This document shows positions 51,655-61,243 of a DNA stretch of 64,000 bases, one piece after another. Position numbers and translations under genes: made by a program. Source of the stretch: an uncultured Holophagaceae bacterium (lineage in GTDB: Bacteria; Acidobacteriota; Holophagae; Holophagales; Holophagaceae); the NCBI GenBank assembly GCA_903884655.1, contig CAISFO010000033.1, positions 62,001 through 126,000 of the forward strand, in the 5' to 3' direction. Each line of letters begins with the position of its first letter. Position 1 is the stretch's first letter. The notes under the pieces were generated by a model, which saw only the letters and a list, made by a program, of their open reading frames with translations, was not told the DNA's origin and did no database searches.

Positions 51655-51834
51655 CTACTTGCCCAGGACCTTTTCCACTTGGCCCACCTTCTTCTGAACG
51701 CGGCCGCCGGTCTTCTCGGCGGTTCCTTCGGATTCAAGGCGAGGGTTGTCGGTCACCTTCCCGGCGATCTCCTTGACCTTGCCCTTTAATACGTGGATGT
51801 TCCCTGCGACCTGGTCCTTCGTGCTTGATTTCAT
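51655..51834 (-). CDS. CsbD-family stress protein (59 aa, absent from supplied ORF track)
   Basis: Translated by eye: MKSSTKDQVAGNIHVLKGKVKEIAGKVTDNPRLESEGTAEKTGGRVQKKVGQVEKVLGK*. Confidence 0.85.
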   Translation of the reverse strand: MKSSTKDQVAGNIHVLKGKVKEIAGKVTDNPRLESEGTAEKTGGRVQKKVGQVEKVLGK

Positions 51835-52377
51835 GGTGCGATCTCCTTGAGGTCAGCCTGGAAGAGGACTTCCGGCACCCTGGGGTTACGCACCCTTCGA
51901 GCCACAACCTAAGGCCATTTAAGTATTTCATTTATAAGCACGGCTCCCCTGGTGCTCCTCGGTCATCCAATCAAATTGAAAGGTTGTGGGCCTCAAAACA
52001 GGGCCATTGTGGCCTTCTCCCCCTATGTGAGTGGGCTCATCTCTTGGGATCATGAACCTAGGGAGAGGCAGTCCGGGCAGGCTTCGAATCATTCCAGCCC
52101 ACGCTGATCAGTGCCCTCGAAATGGGCGTCTCTTTGGGGTTCCTGGACTGTCCCTCTGGGCGCCATCCGAGTTGAGTTTTCGGTTCCTGAGTTTCACGCG
52201 CGAATCATTTGGCGTGTCGAGAGGTCCCCTCCTGCGCGGGCCGGCAGTGATCTGGGATCCATTGACAAGTGCAAACGAAGGAGGGAGAGTCCAGGCACGT
52301 TTCCGCGCCGCCCGCATTGCCGGCCCGATTCGCGTGCAGAAGGAAAGCTCCGCTAGGCTGGAAACAGGAGGTGCTCT

Positions 52378-52854
52378 ATGGCGCAGCCCATCCATTTCAC
52401 CCTGAACGGCAAGCCCGCGCACGTGTCTGCGGACCCCAAGCGGATGCTGGTGTGGGTGCTCCGGGAGGACCTGGGCCAGACCGGAACCAAGGTGGGCTGC
52501 GGTGCCGGTCTGTGTGGCGCCTGCACCGTCCTCGTGGACGGTGAGCCGACCTTGTCCTGCTCCACGCCTCTGGCGGACGTGGCCGGGAAGTCCGTGGTCA
52601 CCATTGAAGGTCTGGCCAAGGACGGGATCCTGCATCCCGTTCAGCAGGCTTTCCTGGAGCACAACGCCTTCCAGTGCGGCTACTGCACGCCCGGCATGAT
52701 CCTGCGGGCCTGCGCCCTCCTGATGAGGAAGCCGCGCGCCACCCGGGCCGAGATCCTGGAGCATATGGAGGGCAACCTCTGCCGCTGCGGCGCCCAGGTG
52801 CGGATCGTGACTGCGATCGAAGCGGCGGGCAAGGCGATGGGAGGTGCACAATGA
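52378..52854 (+). CDS. (2Fe-2S)-binding small subunit of xanthine oxidase-family (isoquinoline 1-oxidoreductase-like) enzyme
   Basis: CGAGLCGACTVLVDGEPTLSC and QCGYCTPGMIL...NLCRCG [2Fe-2S] motifs. Confidence 0.95.
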   Translation: MAQPIHFTLNGKPAHVSADPKRMLVWVLREDLGQTGTKVGCGAGLCGACTVLVDGEPTLSCSTPLADVAGKSVVTIEGLAKDGILHPVQQAFLEHNAFQCGYCTPGMILRACALLMRKPRATRAEILEHMEGNLCRCGAQVRIVTAIEAAGKAMGGAQ

Positions 52855-54956
52855 GACGGCGCGATTTCTTCCAGACCACCGGCGCCACCGGGCTGTTCAT
52901 CCTCTTCCGGAATTACCTGGAGGCCGCGCCCCAGCTGGTACCGACCCGCCCCACTAGCTACCCCATGGACTTCAACGCCTATCTGCGCATTGGCGGTGAC
53001 GGTCGGGTGAGCTGCCTCGTGGGCAAGGTGGAGATGGGCCAGGGCAACATGACTTCCCTCGCCATGCTGGCGGCGGAGGAGTTGGATGTGCCCCTGGATG
53101 TGGTGGACATGCTCATGGGCGATACGGACCTCTGTCCCTGGGACGGCGGCACCGGAGGGTCGCTCAGCATCTGGCAGTTTGGCCCGGTGTTGTGCGGAGC
53201 CGCCGCCGAGGCCCGGGCCGTGCTGCTGCAGATGGCAGGCGACCACCTGCACGTCCCGCTGGACCGCCTCGAGGTGAAGGCCGGCGTCGTTTCGGTCAAG
53301 GGTGCCCCGGCCAGACAGGTGACCTATGGGCAGCTGGTCCAGGGCAAGCGGATCGAGCGACACCTTGCGGATGTGAAGCCGAAACCGGTTTCGGCCCACA
53401 CGCTGGTGGGCACTTCCGCCCCCCGCAAGGACGGCCGGGAGAAAGTCCTCGGCGCCGCCCGTTACACGGCTGACCAGAGAATGCCCGGCACGCTGCATGC
53501 CTGCATCGTGCGGCCCCCGGCCCACGGCGCCACCCTCAAGAGCGTCGACACGTCCGCAGCCGAGCGGGTGCCCGGCGTGCGCGTACTGCGCGATGGCAAC
53601 ATGGTGGCGGTCCTGCACGCGTCCCCGGACCTGGCCCGCAAGGCCCTGGGTCTGGTCAAGGTCACCTTCGAAGGCACACCCCCGGCCCTGGATGACATCA
53701 CCATCCGCCGTCATCTCGCCTCCAAGTCGGCCTCCGGCAAAGTGAGCGTGCAGGAGGGTGACCTCAAGGCCGCCGAAGCCCGCGCCATCGCACCGGTGGA
53801 CGCGGAGTATTTCAACGCCTACGTGGCCCACGCCGCCCTGGAACCGCACGCCGCCCTGGCCCAGTGGAAGGACGGCCGGATGACCGTCTGGGCCGGTGTC
53901 CAGTCCCCGTTCCGGGTGAAGACCCAGGTGGCGGAGGCCCTCAAGCTGCCCGCCCAGCAGGTCCGCATCATCACGCCCCATATCGGTGGCGCCTTCGGTG
54001 GCAAGGCCACGGGCCCCCAGGCGGTGGAAGCCGCGCGGCTGGCCCTGAAGGCCGGCGCGCCGGTGCAGGTGGTCTGGGACCGCCGGGAGGAGTTCTTCCT
54101 GGACACCTTCCGCCCGGCGGCTGTCGTGAAGATCCGCTCCGGGCTGGACCCGGCCGGGCACATCGCCTACTGGGACCACGCCGTGGCCGGCACCAGTGAC
54201 CGGGAGGCCCAGATCGGCTATGAACTCCCCGCCAAGCGGTTCTCCTCCACGGGCGATGGCGGCGACCTCGGCACCAGCGCCGGCGGCCTGCACCCCTTCC
54301 CCACCGGCGCCTGGCGGGCCCCGGGGGCCAACACCAACGTGTTCGCCCGGGAATCCCACATGGACCTCCTGGCCGCCAAGGCCCATGTCGATCCACTGGC
54401 CTTCCGCCTGCGCCACCTCACGGACAAGCGGGTGATCTGTGTACTGGAAGCCGCGGCGGAGCGCTTCGGCTGGGTGGCCGGGGCAACTCCGTCCGGGCGC
54501 GGCGTGGGGGTCGCCTGCGGCTCCTGGCGCGGCACCCTGGTCGCCGCCATGGCCGAGGTGGCCGTCGACAGACAGACCGGCCAGGTGCGGGTCAAGCGCG
54601 TGGTGCTCGCCCAGGACATGGGCGTGGTCATCAACCCCGACGGCGCCCGCCAGCAGATGGAGGGCGCCATCACCATGGGCATCGGTTACGCCCTCAGCGA
54701 AGGCATCCGGTTCAAGGACGGCCGGATCCTGGACGAGAACTTCGACACCTACCAGATCCCCCGGTTCTCCTGGATTCCGGTGATGGACACGGTGCTGATC
54801 TCCAACCCCGATCTTCAGGCCCAGGGCGGGGGTGAACCGCCGATCGTCTGCATGGGCGCGGTCCTCGCCAACGCCATCCACGATGCGGTGGGGGTCCGGG
54901 TGTTCGAGCTGCCGATGACGCCGGAGCGTATCCTCGAGGCCATCAAGAAAGGCTAG
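52851..54956 (+). CDS. Molybdopterin-binding large subunit (isoquinoline 1-oxidoreductase beta-like), Tat-type N-terminus
   Basis: MRRRDFFQTTGATG Tat signal; VEMGQGNMTSLAMLAAEEL; GGAFGGKA; ATG overlaps previous stop. Confidence 0.93.
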   Translation: MRRRDFFQTTGATGLFILFRNYLEAAPQLVPTRPTSYPMDFNAYLRIGGDGRVSCLVGKVEMGQGNMTSLAMLAAEELDVPLDVVDMLMGDTDLCPWDGGTGGSLSIWQFGPVLCGAAAEARAVLLQMAGDHLHVPLDRLEVKAGVVSVKGAPARQVTYGQLVQGKRIERHLADVKPKPVSAHTLVGTSAPRKDGREKVLGAARYTADQRMPGTLHACIVRPPAHGATLKSVDTSAAERVPGVRVLRDGNMVAVLHASPDLARKALGLVKVTFEGTPPALDDITIRRHLASKSASGKVSVQEGDLKAAEARAIAPVDAEYFNAYVAHAALEPHAALAQWKDGRMTVWAGVQSPFRVKTQVAEALKLPAQQVRIITPHIGGAFGGKATGPQAVEAARLALKAGAPVQVVWDRREEFFLDTFRPAAVVKIRSGLDPAGHIAYWDHAVAGTSDREAQIGYELPAKRFSSTGDGGDLGTSAGGLHPFPTGAWRAPGANTNVFARESHMDLLAAKAHVDPLAFRLRHLTDKRVICVLEAAAERFGWVAGATPSGRGVGVACGSWRGTLVAAMAEVAVDRQTGQVRVKRVVLAQDMGVVINPDGARQQMEGAITMGIGYALSEGIRFKDGRILDENFDTYQIPRFSWIPVMDTVLISNPDLQAQGGGEPPIVCMGAVLANAIHDAVGVRVFELPMTPERILEAIKKG

Positions 54957-55183
54957 CCAATTGGGGCTTGCAGTCACGGTCACCCTAATCTGTATCAGTC
55001 GCATTCTTCAGAGGGTGTTTGGCGCCAGCTAGAGCCTTGGACCAAGGACCCGAAGGTTCGGGACTGAATCACGCTCACTGTGGATGAGGCACATTTGGAC
55101 AGCTGACCTGCCGTTCCACGTCGAAAACGACATTCGTCAGGCATTGTCCAACCCAACCTCGCACCATCGTGCCAGGAGTGAGC

Positions 55184-55504
55184 ATGTGCTTGGGACCGGA
55201 GTTCTTCGACCAGCGTGATGAGACCACCAGGACTCGGGAGGCCGCCGGGGAAATCGAAGTTGAACATTTCATGCGGACCAGGCGCCTGAGGTTCGGTCTC
55301 CTCCTAGAGCTGGGCTATCTCGAGGACAGCCAGGAATCACCAAACACAGCCGATTTGTTCAGCTACCAGGTTCCCCTTGCATCTGAATCCTACTTCAGTG
55401 AGGACAGCGACCTGCAACTGATCTTTGTCCGCCCAGAATCTGCACGGACCCTGACCTCGAGATTGAGGAACAACCTCCAAGTCATGGATCCGAACAGGCT
55501 TTGA
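55184..55504 (+). CDS. Hypothetical protein
   Basis: 106-aa ORF; weak. Confidence 0.35.
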   Translation: MCLGPEFFDQRDETTRTREAAGEIEVEHFMRTRRLRFGLLLELGYLEDSQESPNTADLFSYQVPLASESYFSEDSDLQLIFVRPESARTLTSRLRNNLQVMDPNRL

Positions 55505-55844
55505 TGCGTGAACGAGGCATGCCCCGATTGCCACTTCGAATGTTCCGGTTCCGGACAGTCCTGGATGTGACAGGTCACGGGTGTCCCATGGGCGCAGCCG
55601 CGAAGCCTGAGCTGCCTCGCGAAGAACGCCACGAATCGATTCATGAGTTCCTTGTGATTGAAGTCCGGGCTTAGGCGCAAGGCTCACCTAATCTTAGATA
55701 TTATTGATTACCCGTATGTCTTTTTAATAGACACCTATCTCTCTTGATGTCCAGATGCCCCATCAGATTGAGGGTTCGGGTCATCGATTCGCGCTACGAA
55801 ATCGAATGCCTGTCCCACAAATCGTTTCTCTGGAAGGAGTTGAA

Positions 55845-56816
55845 ATGGCGATTGAACGCAAGCTCGCGGCATTTCTGATTCTGATTGGACTCGGGTGCAG
55901 TTCCAGAGGTCCCATGCAGGATCCTCATGGCGTCTGGGACAACTACTACAAGGTCCATGCCACGGAGTTCAGCAATGATCCCATCGGGTGCACCACCTGC
56001 CATGGATCCACTTCGGATCCGGCCAAAGCCGGGGGACCAGCCAATTCTAGCTGCTATGAATGCCACAGCCCGGCCACGCACTCGACGAATGCAACCTGCG
56101 CCTCCTGCCACTCGATTCAACAGAGCCAGTGGGCCAGCAGCTGGAATCTGCATGCGGCGTCCGCTTCGGATGTCCTGACGAATGCTGACCATAACTCTGC
56201 TGAATTGCTCAACGACAACTGTGTGAAGTGCCATTCTTCCTTCCAGGTTCCACTCGGTGTGGGACATTTTGTGACACCCATCGACCAGATTGGTCAGCCG
56301 GGAGCAGGAACCTGGGCCGCTCTCAACAACGGGGATTGGCAGGCCACCAAATGTGAGGTCTGCCATGATCCGTCCTCCACGGACTCATGCAAACTCGCCA
56401 AGTACGGTTCGGTGCTGGATGGACCCTGGATCGCCGGGTATACAAAAATCTCTGACCTCCCCGATGCCTACCAGACCGTGATTGGTGCAACAGGTGTTGC
56501 CTCGACCTTCACCTACCCAGATCAGACAACCCTTGCCGTCCGGGCGACCAAACTCTGTCATTCATGCCATGACCCGGCGGACCAGGGCGGCGACCCGAAT
56601 GTCTCGGTGGGGGGCATCGATTATGGCCCCCAGGGCGGAGACAGCCGCGCCTATGTGACTTCCAGCCACAAAGGTCTGGGTTGCATCGACTGCCATCCCA
56701 CTCACGACTTCACACCAGCCCGCCCCGAGACCAGAGCCTCCTGTGGAGGATCGGCATGCCATTCCACCAGCAGGACGGGGTCCCTGCCCGGCAAGGTGCA
56801 CGTCAACCACCTCTAA
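55845..56816 (+). CDS. Multihaem c-type cytochrome lipoprotein
   Basis: Lipobox LIGLGC; seven CxxCH (CTTCH, CYECH, CASCH, CVKCH, CEVCH, CHSCH, CIDCH) plus CGGSACH (CX4CH). Confidence 0.93.
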   Translation: MAIERKLAAFLILIGLGCSSRGPMQDPHGVWDNYYKVHATEFSNDPIGCTTCHGSTSDPAKAGGPANSSCYECHSPATHSTNATCASCHSIQQSQWASSWNLHAASASDVLTNADHNSAELLNDNCVKCHSSFQVPLGVGHFVTPIDQIGQPGAGTWAALNNGDWQATKCEVCHDPSSTDSCKLAKYGSVLDGPWIAGYTKISDLPDAYQTVIGATGVASTFTYPDQTTLAVRATKLCHSCHDPADQGGDPNVSVGGIDYGPQGGDSRAYVTSSHKGLGCIDCHPTHDFTPARPETRASCGGSACHSTSRTGSLPGKVHVNHL

Positions 56817-56845
56817 GGAACCATTGCATCATTTGGTGGACGCCC

Positions 56846-57067
56846 TTACGACCGGGCGACCGTCTTTGGCGGAAATGCACGATGCCAGACCACAATCGCA
56901 TCGAAGGGGCATTCTTCCACGCAGACCAGGCATCCCGTGCAGGTCCCATCGATACCTGCGGGGTAGGCCTGTTCCGCAGGCATGCTGATGGCCGCATGAG
57001 GGCAGAGGTCCGCGCATATTCCGCAACCAGTACATTCCACCTCATTCAGGGCCCAGGTCCAGTCCAT
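56846..57067 (-). CDS. 2x[4Fe-4S] ferredoxin
   Basis: CTGCGICADLCP and CTGCLVCVEECP. Confidence 0.95.
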   Translation of the reverse strand: MDWTWALNEVECTGCGICADLCPHAAISMPAEQAYPAGIDGTCTGCLVCVEECPFDAIVVWHRAFPPKTVARS

Positions 57068-57070
57068 GGA

Positions 57071-57703
57071 TCATGCCTTGGGGGGGCTTGGTTTCATTCC
57101 CACCAAGGCGGACTTGACCGCCCAGGCACTGAGCAGGAGCAAGAGGGGGAAACAGACAAGGAACGTGACCTGAGATACCTCCAGACCAATGGGGTCGGCG
57201 TTGGAACGGAAGTGGGTCTTGAGATAGGTCCAGAAGGGGCTGGCATGGTGCGCGAGATACTCGTCACTGGCGGCTTCCGCCACGAAGGTGAAGCCCAGCA
57301 CATTGATGAAGTTCCCGGCCAGGGTCAGGCGAAGGGACCAATCGAAGTTTGGCGAATCCACATCATGGCCACCCTTGAACAGCCGCAGGACCAGAGCCGC
57401 AGTAAACAGCAGCGTAGCGATGGGGTAGAAGGGAACGGCCATCTTGATGTCGGCCATGATGTCCGGGTTGAGAACGACATAGCCCACCAGGAACACTGCC
57501 ACCAGCATCAGATCCGCCAGGAGGACCGTGAGCAGGTTCCAGAGTTCCCTGGATACCCGTAGGTTCAAGTGTCGGCTGAGTTCGCGGTAGTAGCCCTGGG
57601 CCAGCAACAAGCCTGAAGCCATGATTCCCAGGAGGATCGAGACGTTCAGCAGGTTCTGAAGGATCCATACCTCCAGTCCCTTGGCGATTTCATGTTCATT
57701 CAT
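57071..57703 (-). CDS. Integral membrane protein adjacent to ferredoxin
   Basis: About five hydrophobic segments; family not recognised. Confidence 0.7.
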   Translation of the reverse strand: MNEHEIAKGLEVWILQNLLNVSILLGIMASGLLLAQGYYRELSRHLNLRVSRELWNLLTVLLADLMLVAVFLVGYVVLNPDIMADIKMAVPFYPIATLLFTAALVLRLFKGGHDVDSPNFDWSLRLTLAGNFINVLGFTFVAEAASDEYLAHHASPFWTYLKTHFRSNADPIGLEVSQVTFLVCFPLLLLLSAWAVKSALVGMKPSPPKA

Positions 57704-57867
57704 GGCTCATACCTTGCTGAAGGACGCCTGGAGGAAGCGTCTCGGGGGTGTCCCTATTTCACTCACTGGAAACGCGGGGCAGCGCCAACACGATGGGGGT
57801 GCTCTGGCATGTGCCGAAGCACCCCCTGGGCCGGGCCGCAGATCTGTTTCCTGCCAAAAAGGACCCG

Positions 57868-58182
57868 CTAGTTCTTGCTGGCGCCAACTGAATCAGCTGG
57901 GCCCTTGGTCTTCGCAAGGTGATCGAGGAGGGTCTTCAGTTTGTCCTTCGACGGTACTGGATCCAAGAACGCAGAATCGATCATGCGATCAACTGCTTCC
58001 TTCCACTTATCCCGTGTCAAGCGCACTTGGTCGAGGGTCTCCTTGCCCTTGTGACAACTCAGGCAGGTCTCCTCGAAGATCTTGGCGCCCGGTTCCACCG
58101 CCTTCTCTTCTACCGCAAACGTAAAAGAGGTTGAGGCAAGGAACACGATCAGGAACCAGTGAAGGAAACGGGTCGATCGCAT
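57868..58182 (-). CDS. Monohaem c-type cytochrome
   Basis: Signal sequence then ETCLSCHKGKETLDQVRLTRDKWKEAVDRM. Confidence 0.9.
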   Translation of the reverse strand: MRSTRFLHWFLIVFLASTSFTFAVEEKAVEPGAKIFEETCLSCHKGKETLDQVRLTRDKWKEAVDRMIDSAFLDPVPSKDKLKTLLDHLAKTKGPADSVGASKN

Positions 58183-58205
58183 GGGGTCATCCTTCCGTGA
58201 GTGCA

Positions 58206-59771
58206 TCAGAAGCCGAGCATGCACTTCAGTGTGAAACCGTCGTCGGTCAACCGCGCGGGGTTGGTCGCAACGCCCAGTGCGGGGATGATGCCACCCTTGG
58301 CCATGTCATCGAACTGGTGGTGACGGTACTCGAACACCCACTTGAAGTGTTCCTGGACCATGCGCTGGTAGCCGAAAATCCAGTCGTTTTCCTTGGGGGT
58401 GGAGCGGGTTATGCCCCGGGCGCCGTTCAGGACCACGCTGGTGTCGTCGTAGGCATCGCCCTTGATGTAGTCAAAGCGAACATAGAGGGCCTGGGTGTTG
58501 GTGGGGCGGTAGTTGATCTGATGGAAGCCGCCCTTCCAGGTCAGTTCCTTGCCGAAGCCGGTCGGGTTGCTTTCCTTGTTGGACATGTACTGGTTTTCCA
58601 TGTTCACGGGAATCCCCCAGGGCGCGAGGCTAAGGGTCATGTCGGGGCCGAAGCGAGTCACTTCGTTGGGGTTGTTGAGGCCGGACATGATGCCGTTCCC
58701 AGCTGGATTCCCGGCGAAGGATCCAGTGAAACGGATCTTGTCGCTGTAGGAATCAGACGACTTCCAGCCGAAGACACCGAAGGACTGACCGTAGTACCGG
58801 AAGACGAGACGCCCGTAGGTGCTGGGTGTGGAACTGTTCGCAGCCTTCCCGTTGGCGCCATTCGAAACACCAATGTGGTATTCCGCCCAGAGGGTGTCTT
58901 TCTTGGCCACATCCGTCACGGGCTTGCCGAAGGTCAGCATGCCAAAGGCCTCAGCCAGAACCTGGGGTTCGCTGAGACGGAAGATGAAGTCGTTGGGATC
59001 GCCACCGACGACATCATCCACCTTTCGGGGACTGATCAAATCCAGGCCCGTCCGCTCGTAGACGAGGTACTGGTTGACGGAGAGACGAACTTTGCCGGGG
59101 GAGTAGGCGAGGGGTGGATGGGTGATGCCCGCCAGGACGTTCACGCTGTCGCGGGGTGCGCTTTCGCCAAAGAGGTTGTTCCAGAAGAACTTGGCAACCT
59201 CGAAGCTCGGGATCTCGGTGACGAACTTGAGTTGCTTGTCGGGGTTGGTGTTGTAGCGCGCCTCGTAGTTGCCCGTGGGCGTGAATTCCCAGGCCTTGGT
59301 CTCATACATGGGGAATTCGATGAAGTAGGCGAAATGCTTGCCCATGGAGGAGGTGAGGAAAATACTCAAATCTTCCAGGGCGAGCGAAGTGCCCTTTGTC
59401 GTGACCGAAGGGCCGCTGCCCACAGCAGATTCGCGCTTCTCCGTCCGGCTCTCAAGACCCACTCCGGTGATGATGGACAACGGAAGGGAGCCCGGCAGGC
59501 TGAAGTCCTTCGTGATTTCGATATCAGGGTTTACGGGCTTCAGGTCCCTGCCGCTCATGGCCCGGTAACCACTCAATTTGAAAGTGAGACCCGGGGGCGT
59601 GAGCCCACCCCAGGGGTTGTGACAGGCCGAGCACTTTTGCCCGTACTGGCGGGAATAGGAGGGCACCGCTTTGGCCACTGGCATGAGCTGAATGGCAACA
59701 CCGACCAGGACAGCCAAGGACAGTGCCTTCCTGGCTGCCTTGGCCAACACGGAACTGCGAGGTGCGTGCAT
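58206..59771 (-). CDS. Cyc2-like fused monohaem cytochrome-outer-membrane porin
   Basis: Signal peptide, QYGQKCSACHNPWGGLTPPGLTFKLSGY haem/turn motif followed by ~450 aa beta-barrel-like sequence ending in aromatic F (KCMLGF). Confidence 0.75.
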   Translation of the reverse strand: MHAPRSSVLAKAARKALSLAVLVGVAIQLMPVAKAVPSYSRQYGQKCSACHNPWGGLTPPGLTFKLSGYRAMSGRDLKPVNPDIEITKDFSLPGSLPLSIITGVGLESRTEKRESAVGSGPSVTTKGTSLALEDLSIFLTSSMGKHFAYFIEFPMYETKAWEFTPTGNYEARYNTNPDKQLKFVTEIPSFEVAKFFWNNLFGESAPRDSVNVLAGITHPPLAYSPGKVRLSVNQYLVYERTGLDLISPRKVDDVVGGDPNDFIFRLSEPQVLAEAFGMLTFGKPVTDVAKKDTLWAEYHIGVSNGANGKAANSSTPSTYGRLVFRYYGQSFGVFGWKSSDSYSDKIRFTGSFAGNPAGNGIMSGLNNPNEVTRFGPDMTLSLAPWGIPVNMENQYMSNKESNPTGFGKELTWKGGFHQINYRPTNTQALYVRFDYIKGDAYDDTSVVLNGARGITRSTPKENDWIFGYQRMVQEHFKWVFEYRHHQFDDMAKGGIIPALGVATNPARLTDDGFTLKCMLGF

Positions 59772-59849
59772 GGTCTTCCTCCTGTGGGGGTGGGGGAAAG
59801 GGAACCTCGGAGGATCCGGGCCCATCTTGTCCCCACAGGAATACAGGCC

Positions 59850-59883
59850 GAACCTGATGAACCCGTGATGTGAACCTGATGAA
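59850..59883 (-). promoter_or_regulatory. 11-bp-phased direct repeats, putative OmpR/PhoB-type operator
   Basis: GAACCTGATGA-ACCCGTGATGT-GAACCTGATGAA; TGATG repeated at 11-bp phase. Confidence 0.6.
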
Positions 59884-59887
59884 ATGA

Positions 59888-61243
59888 TCAGGATTGAGGG
59901 ATTGTGACCGTTGCCACCGTCCCGATGCCCTCGGTGCTCTGGAGCGAAAGCGACCCGTGATGCAGCCTGGCTATTCCCTGCACGATGGCGAGACCCAGGC
60001 CTGCGCCTCCGCTCCTGCGACTGCGGGAAGCATCCTGCCGAACGAATCTGCGGCCGAGTTGTCCCAACAGGGCCGCAGGGATGCCCTCGCCCTGGTCCGA
60101 CACCGCCAGCAGGCAGTGCTCCCCATCCCGAATGGCTGAGATCCGAACCCGCGCGCCGTGGGGCGAATGCCGGATGGCGTTGCCGAGGAGGTTGTGGAGG
60201 GCCCGCTTGAGCAGCGTCGCATCACCCCGGAGGGTGAGGCCGGGGGAAGTGGCCAATTCGATGGAGACGGCCTTTTCTTCCGCGAGGGGTTCGAAGGGGG
60301 CGATGGCTTCCCGGATCAAGGCATCCGCCTGGAGGGTGACGGGTGAAATGCTGGTCGAAGGATCCTCGAATCTGGCCAGGACAAGCATCTGTTCGATCAC
60401 GGCCCCCATGTGGTCCATGGTCTCCATCATGGACACAAGCTGATCCAAAGTCTGCTCAGGCAGATCCCGGCGGGAGAGCAGGCTTTCACATCCCAGCTGG
60501 AGCGCATGGACCGGCGACCGGAGTTCATGGGCGAGATCACTGTTCAGTTCGGAAAGGCGGGTGAATCCCGATTCCAGCTTGTCCAAGGCGCTATTCACCG
60601 TTTGGACGAGGGGATCAAGCTCCTTGGGAAAGGGGGAGGGATCGATTCGCGACTGGAGCGTTTCCGGACCGATATCTCCGGCCTTGGAGCGGAGGCGTTC
60701 CAAGGGTGAGAACCCAAGCCTCAGCAGGCCAAAGCCCAAGGCAGCGGCGGCAAAGGGAATGATGGCCAGCAGTGCCAGCATGGCTTTCCTGAAGTCCTTC
60801 AGGACTCCTTCTTCCGGGTGCATGTCCCTGGCGAGTTGGATCCATCCCCCCTGGTAGCGGAACGTGACGGCTTTGATTCGAATCCCGGAAGTCCTCGAGC
60901 TTTCCCACCAGGACCAGTTTTCCATCGGCATGGCAGTGTCCCTGGGCAGCAGCAGCGCCATATCCTTGCTTTCAAGGATCACTTCCCGCGAAGGCGTCAT
61001 CACGCGCAGGTACAGGTTGTCCCCCAGATCAAGCAGTTCCTTGTCTGGCTTCATTCGGTCTTCATCAAGCCGATGCAGTGTCAATCGGGCGGAGTCGATC
61101 AGATCTCGATTCACCTGGGCATATACGGCACGGGTCACAGAAGAGTGCAAGAAAATGCCCGCACCCCCGACCATGGCCAGTATCCCCACAGCGAATACCA
61201 AGGCCAGCTGGAGGATCATCGACCGCCTGAGGATTTCAATCAT
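59888..61243 (-). CDS. Two-component sensor histidine kinase (HAMP, HisKA, HATPase)
   Basis: LNSDLAHELRSPVHALQ, NLLGNAIRHSPHG, GAGLGLAIVQGIARLHHG. Confidence 0.94.
   Translation of the reverse strand: MIEILRRSMILQLALVFAVGILAMVGGAGIFLHSSVTRAVYAQVNRDLIDSARLTLHRLDEDRMKPDKELLDLGDNLYLRVMTPSREVILESKDMALLLPRDTAMPMENWSWWESSRTSGIRIKAVTFRYQGGWIQLARDMHPEEGVLKDFRKAMLALLAIIPFAAAALGFGLLRLGFSPLERLRSKAGDIGPETLQSRIDPSPFPKELDPLVQTVNSALDKLESGFTRLSELNSDLAHELRSPVHALQLGCESLLSRRDLPEQTLDQLVSMMETMDHMGAVIEQMLVLARFEDPSTSISPVTLQADALIREAIAPFEPLAEEKAVSIELATSPGLTLRGDATLLKRALHNLLGNAIRHSPHGARVRISAIRDGEHCLLAVSDQGEGIPAALLGQLGRRFVRQDASRSRRSGGAGLGLAIVQGIARLHHGSLSLQSTEGIGTVATVTIPQS

Noticed and set aside
52680-55004. 774-aa minus-strand ORF opposite the molybdopterin subunit
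   Set aside because: Antisense shadow of a motif-rich oxidoreductase gene
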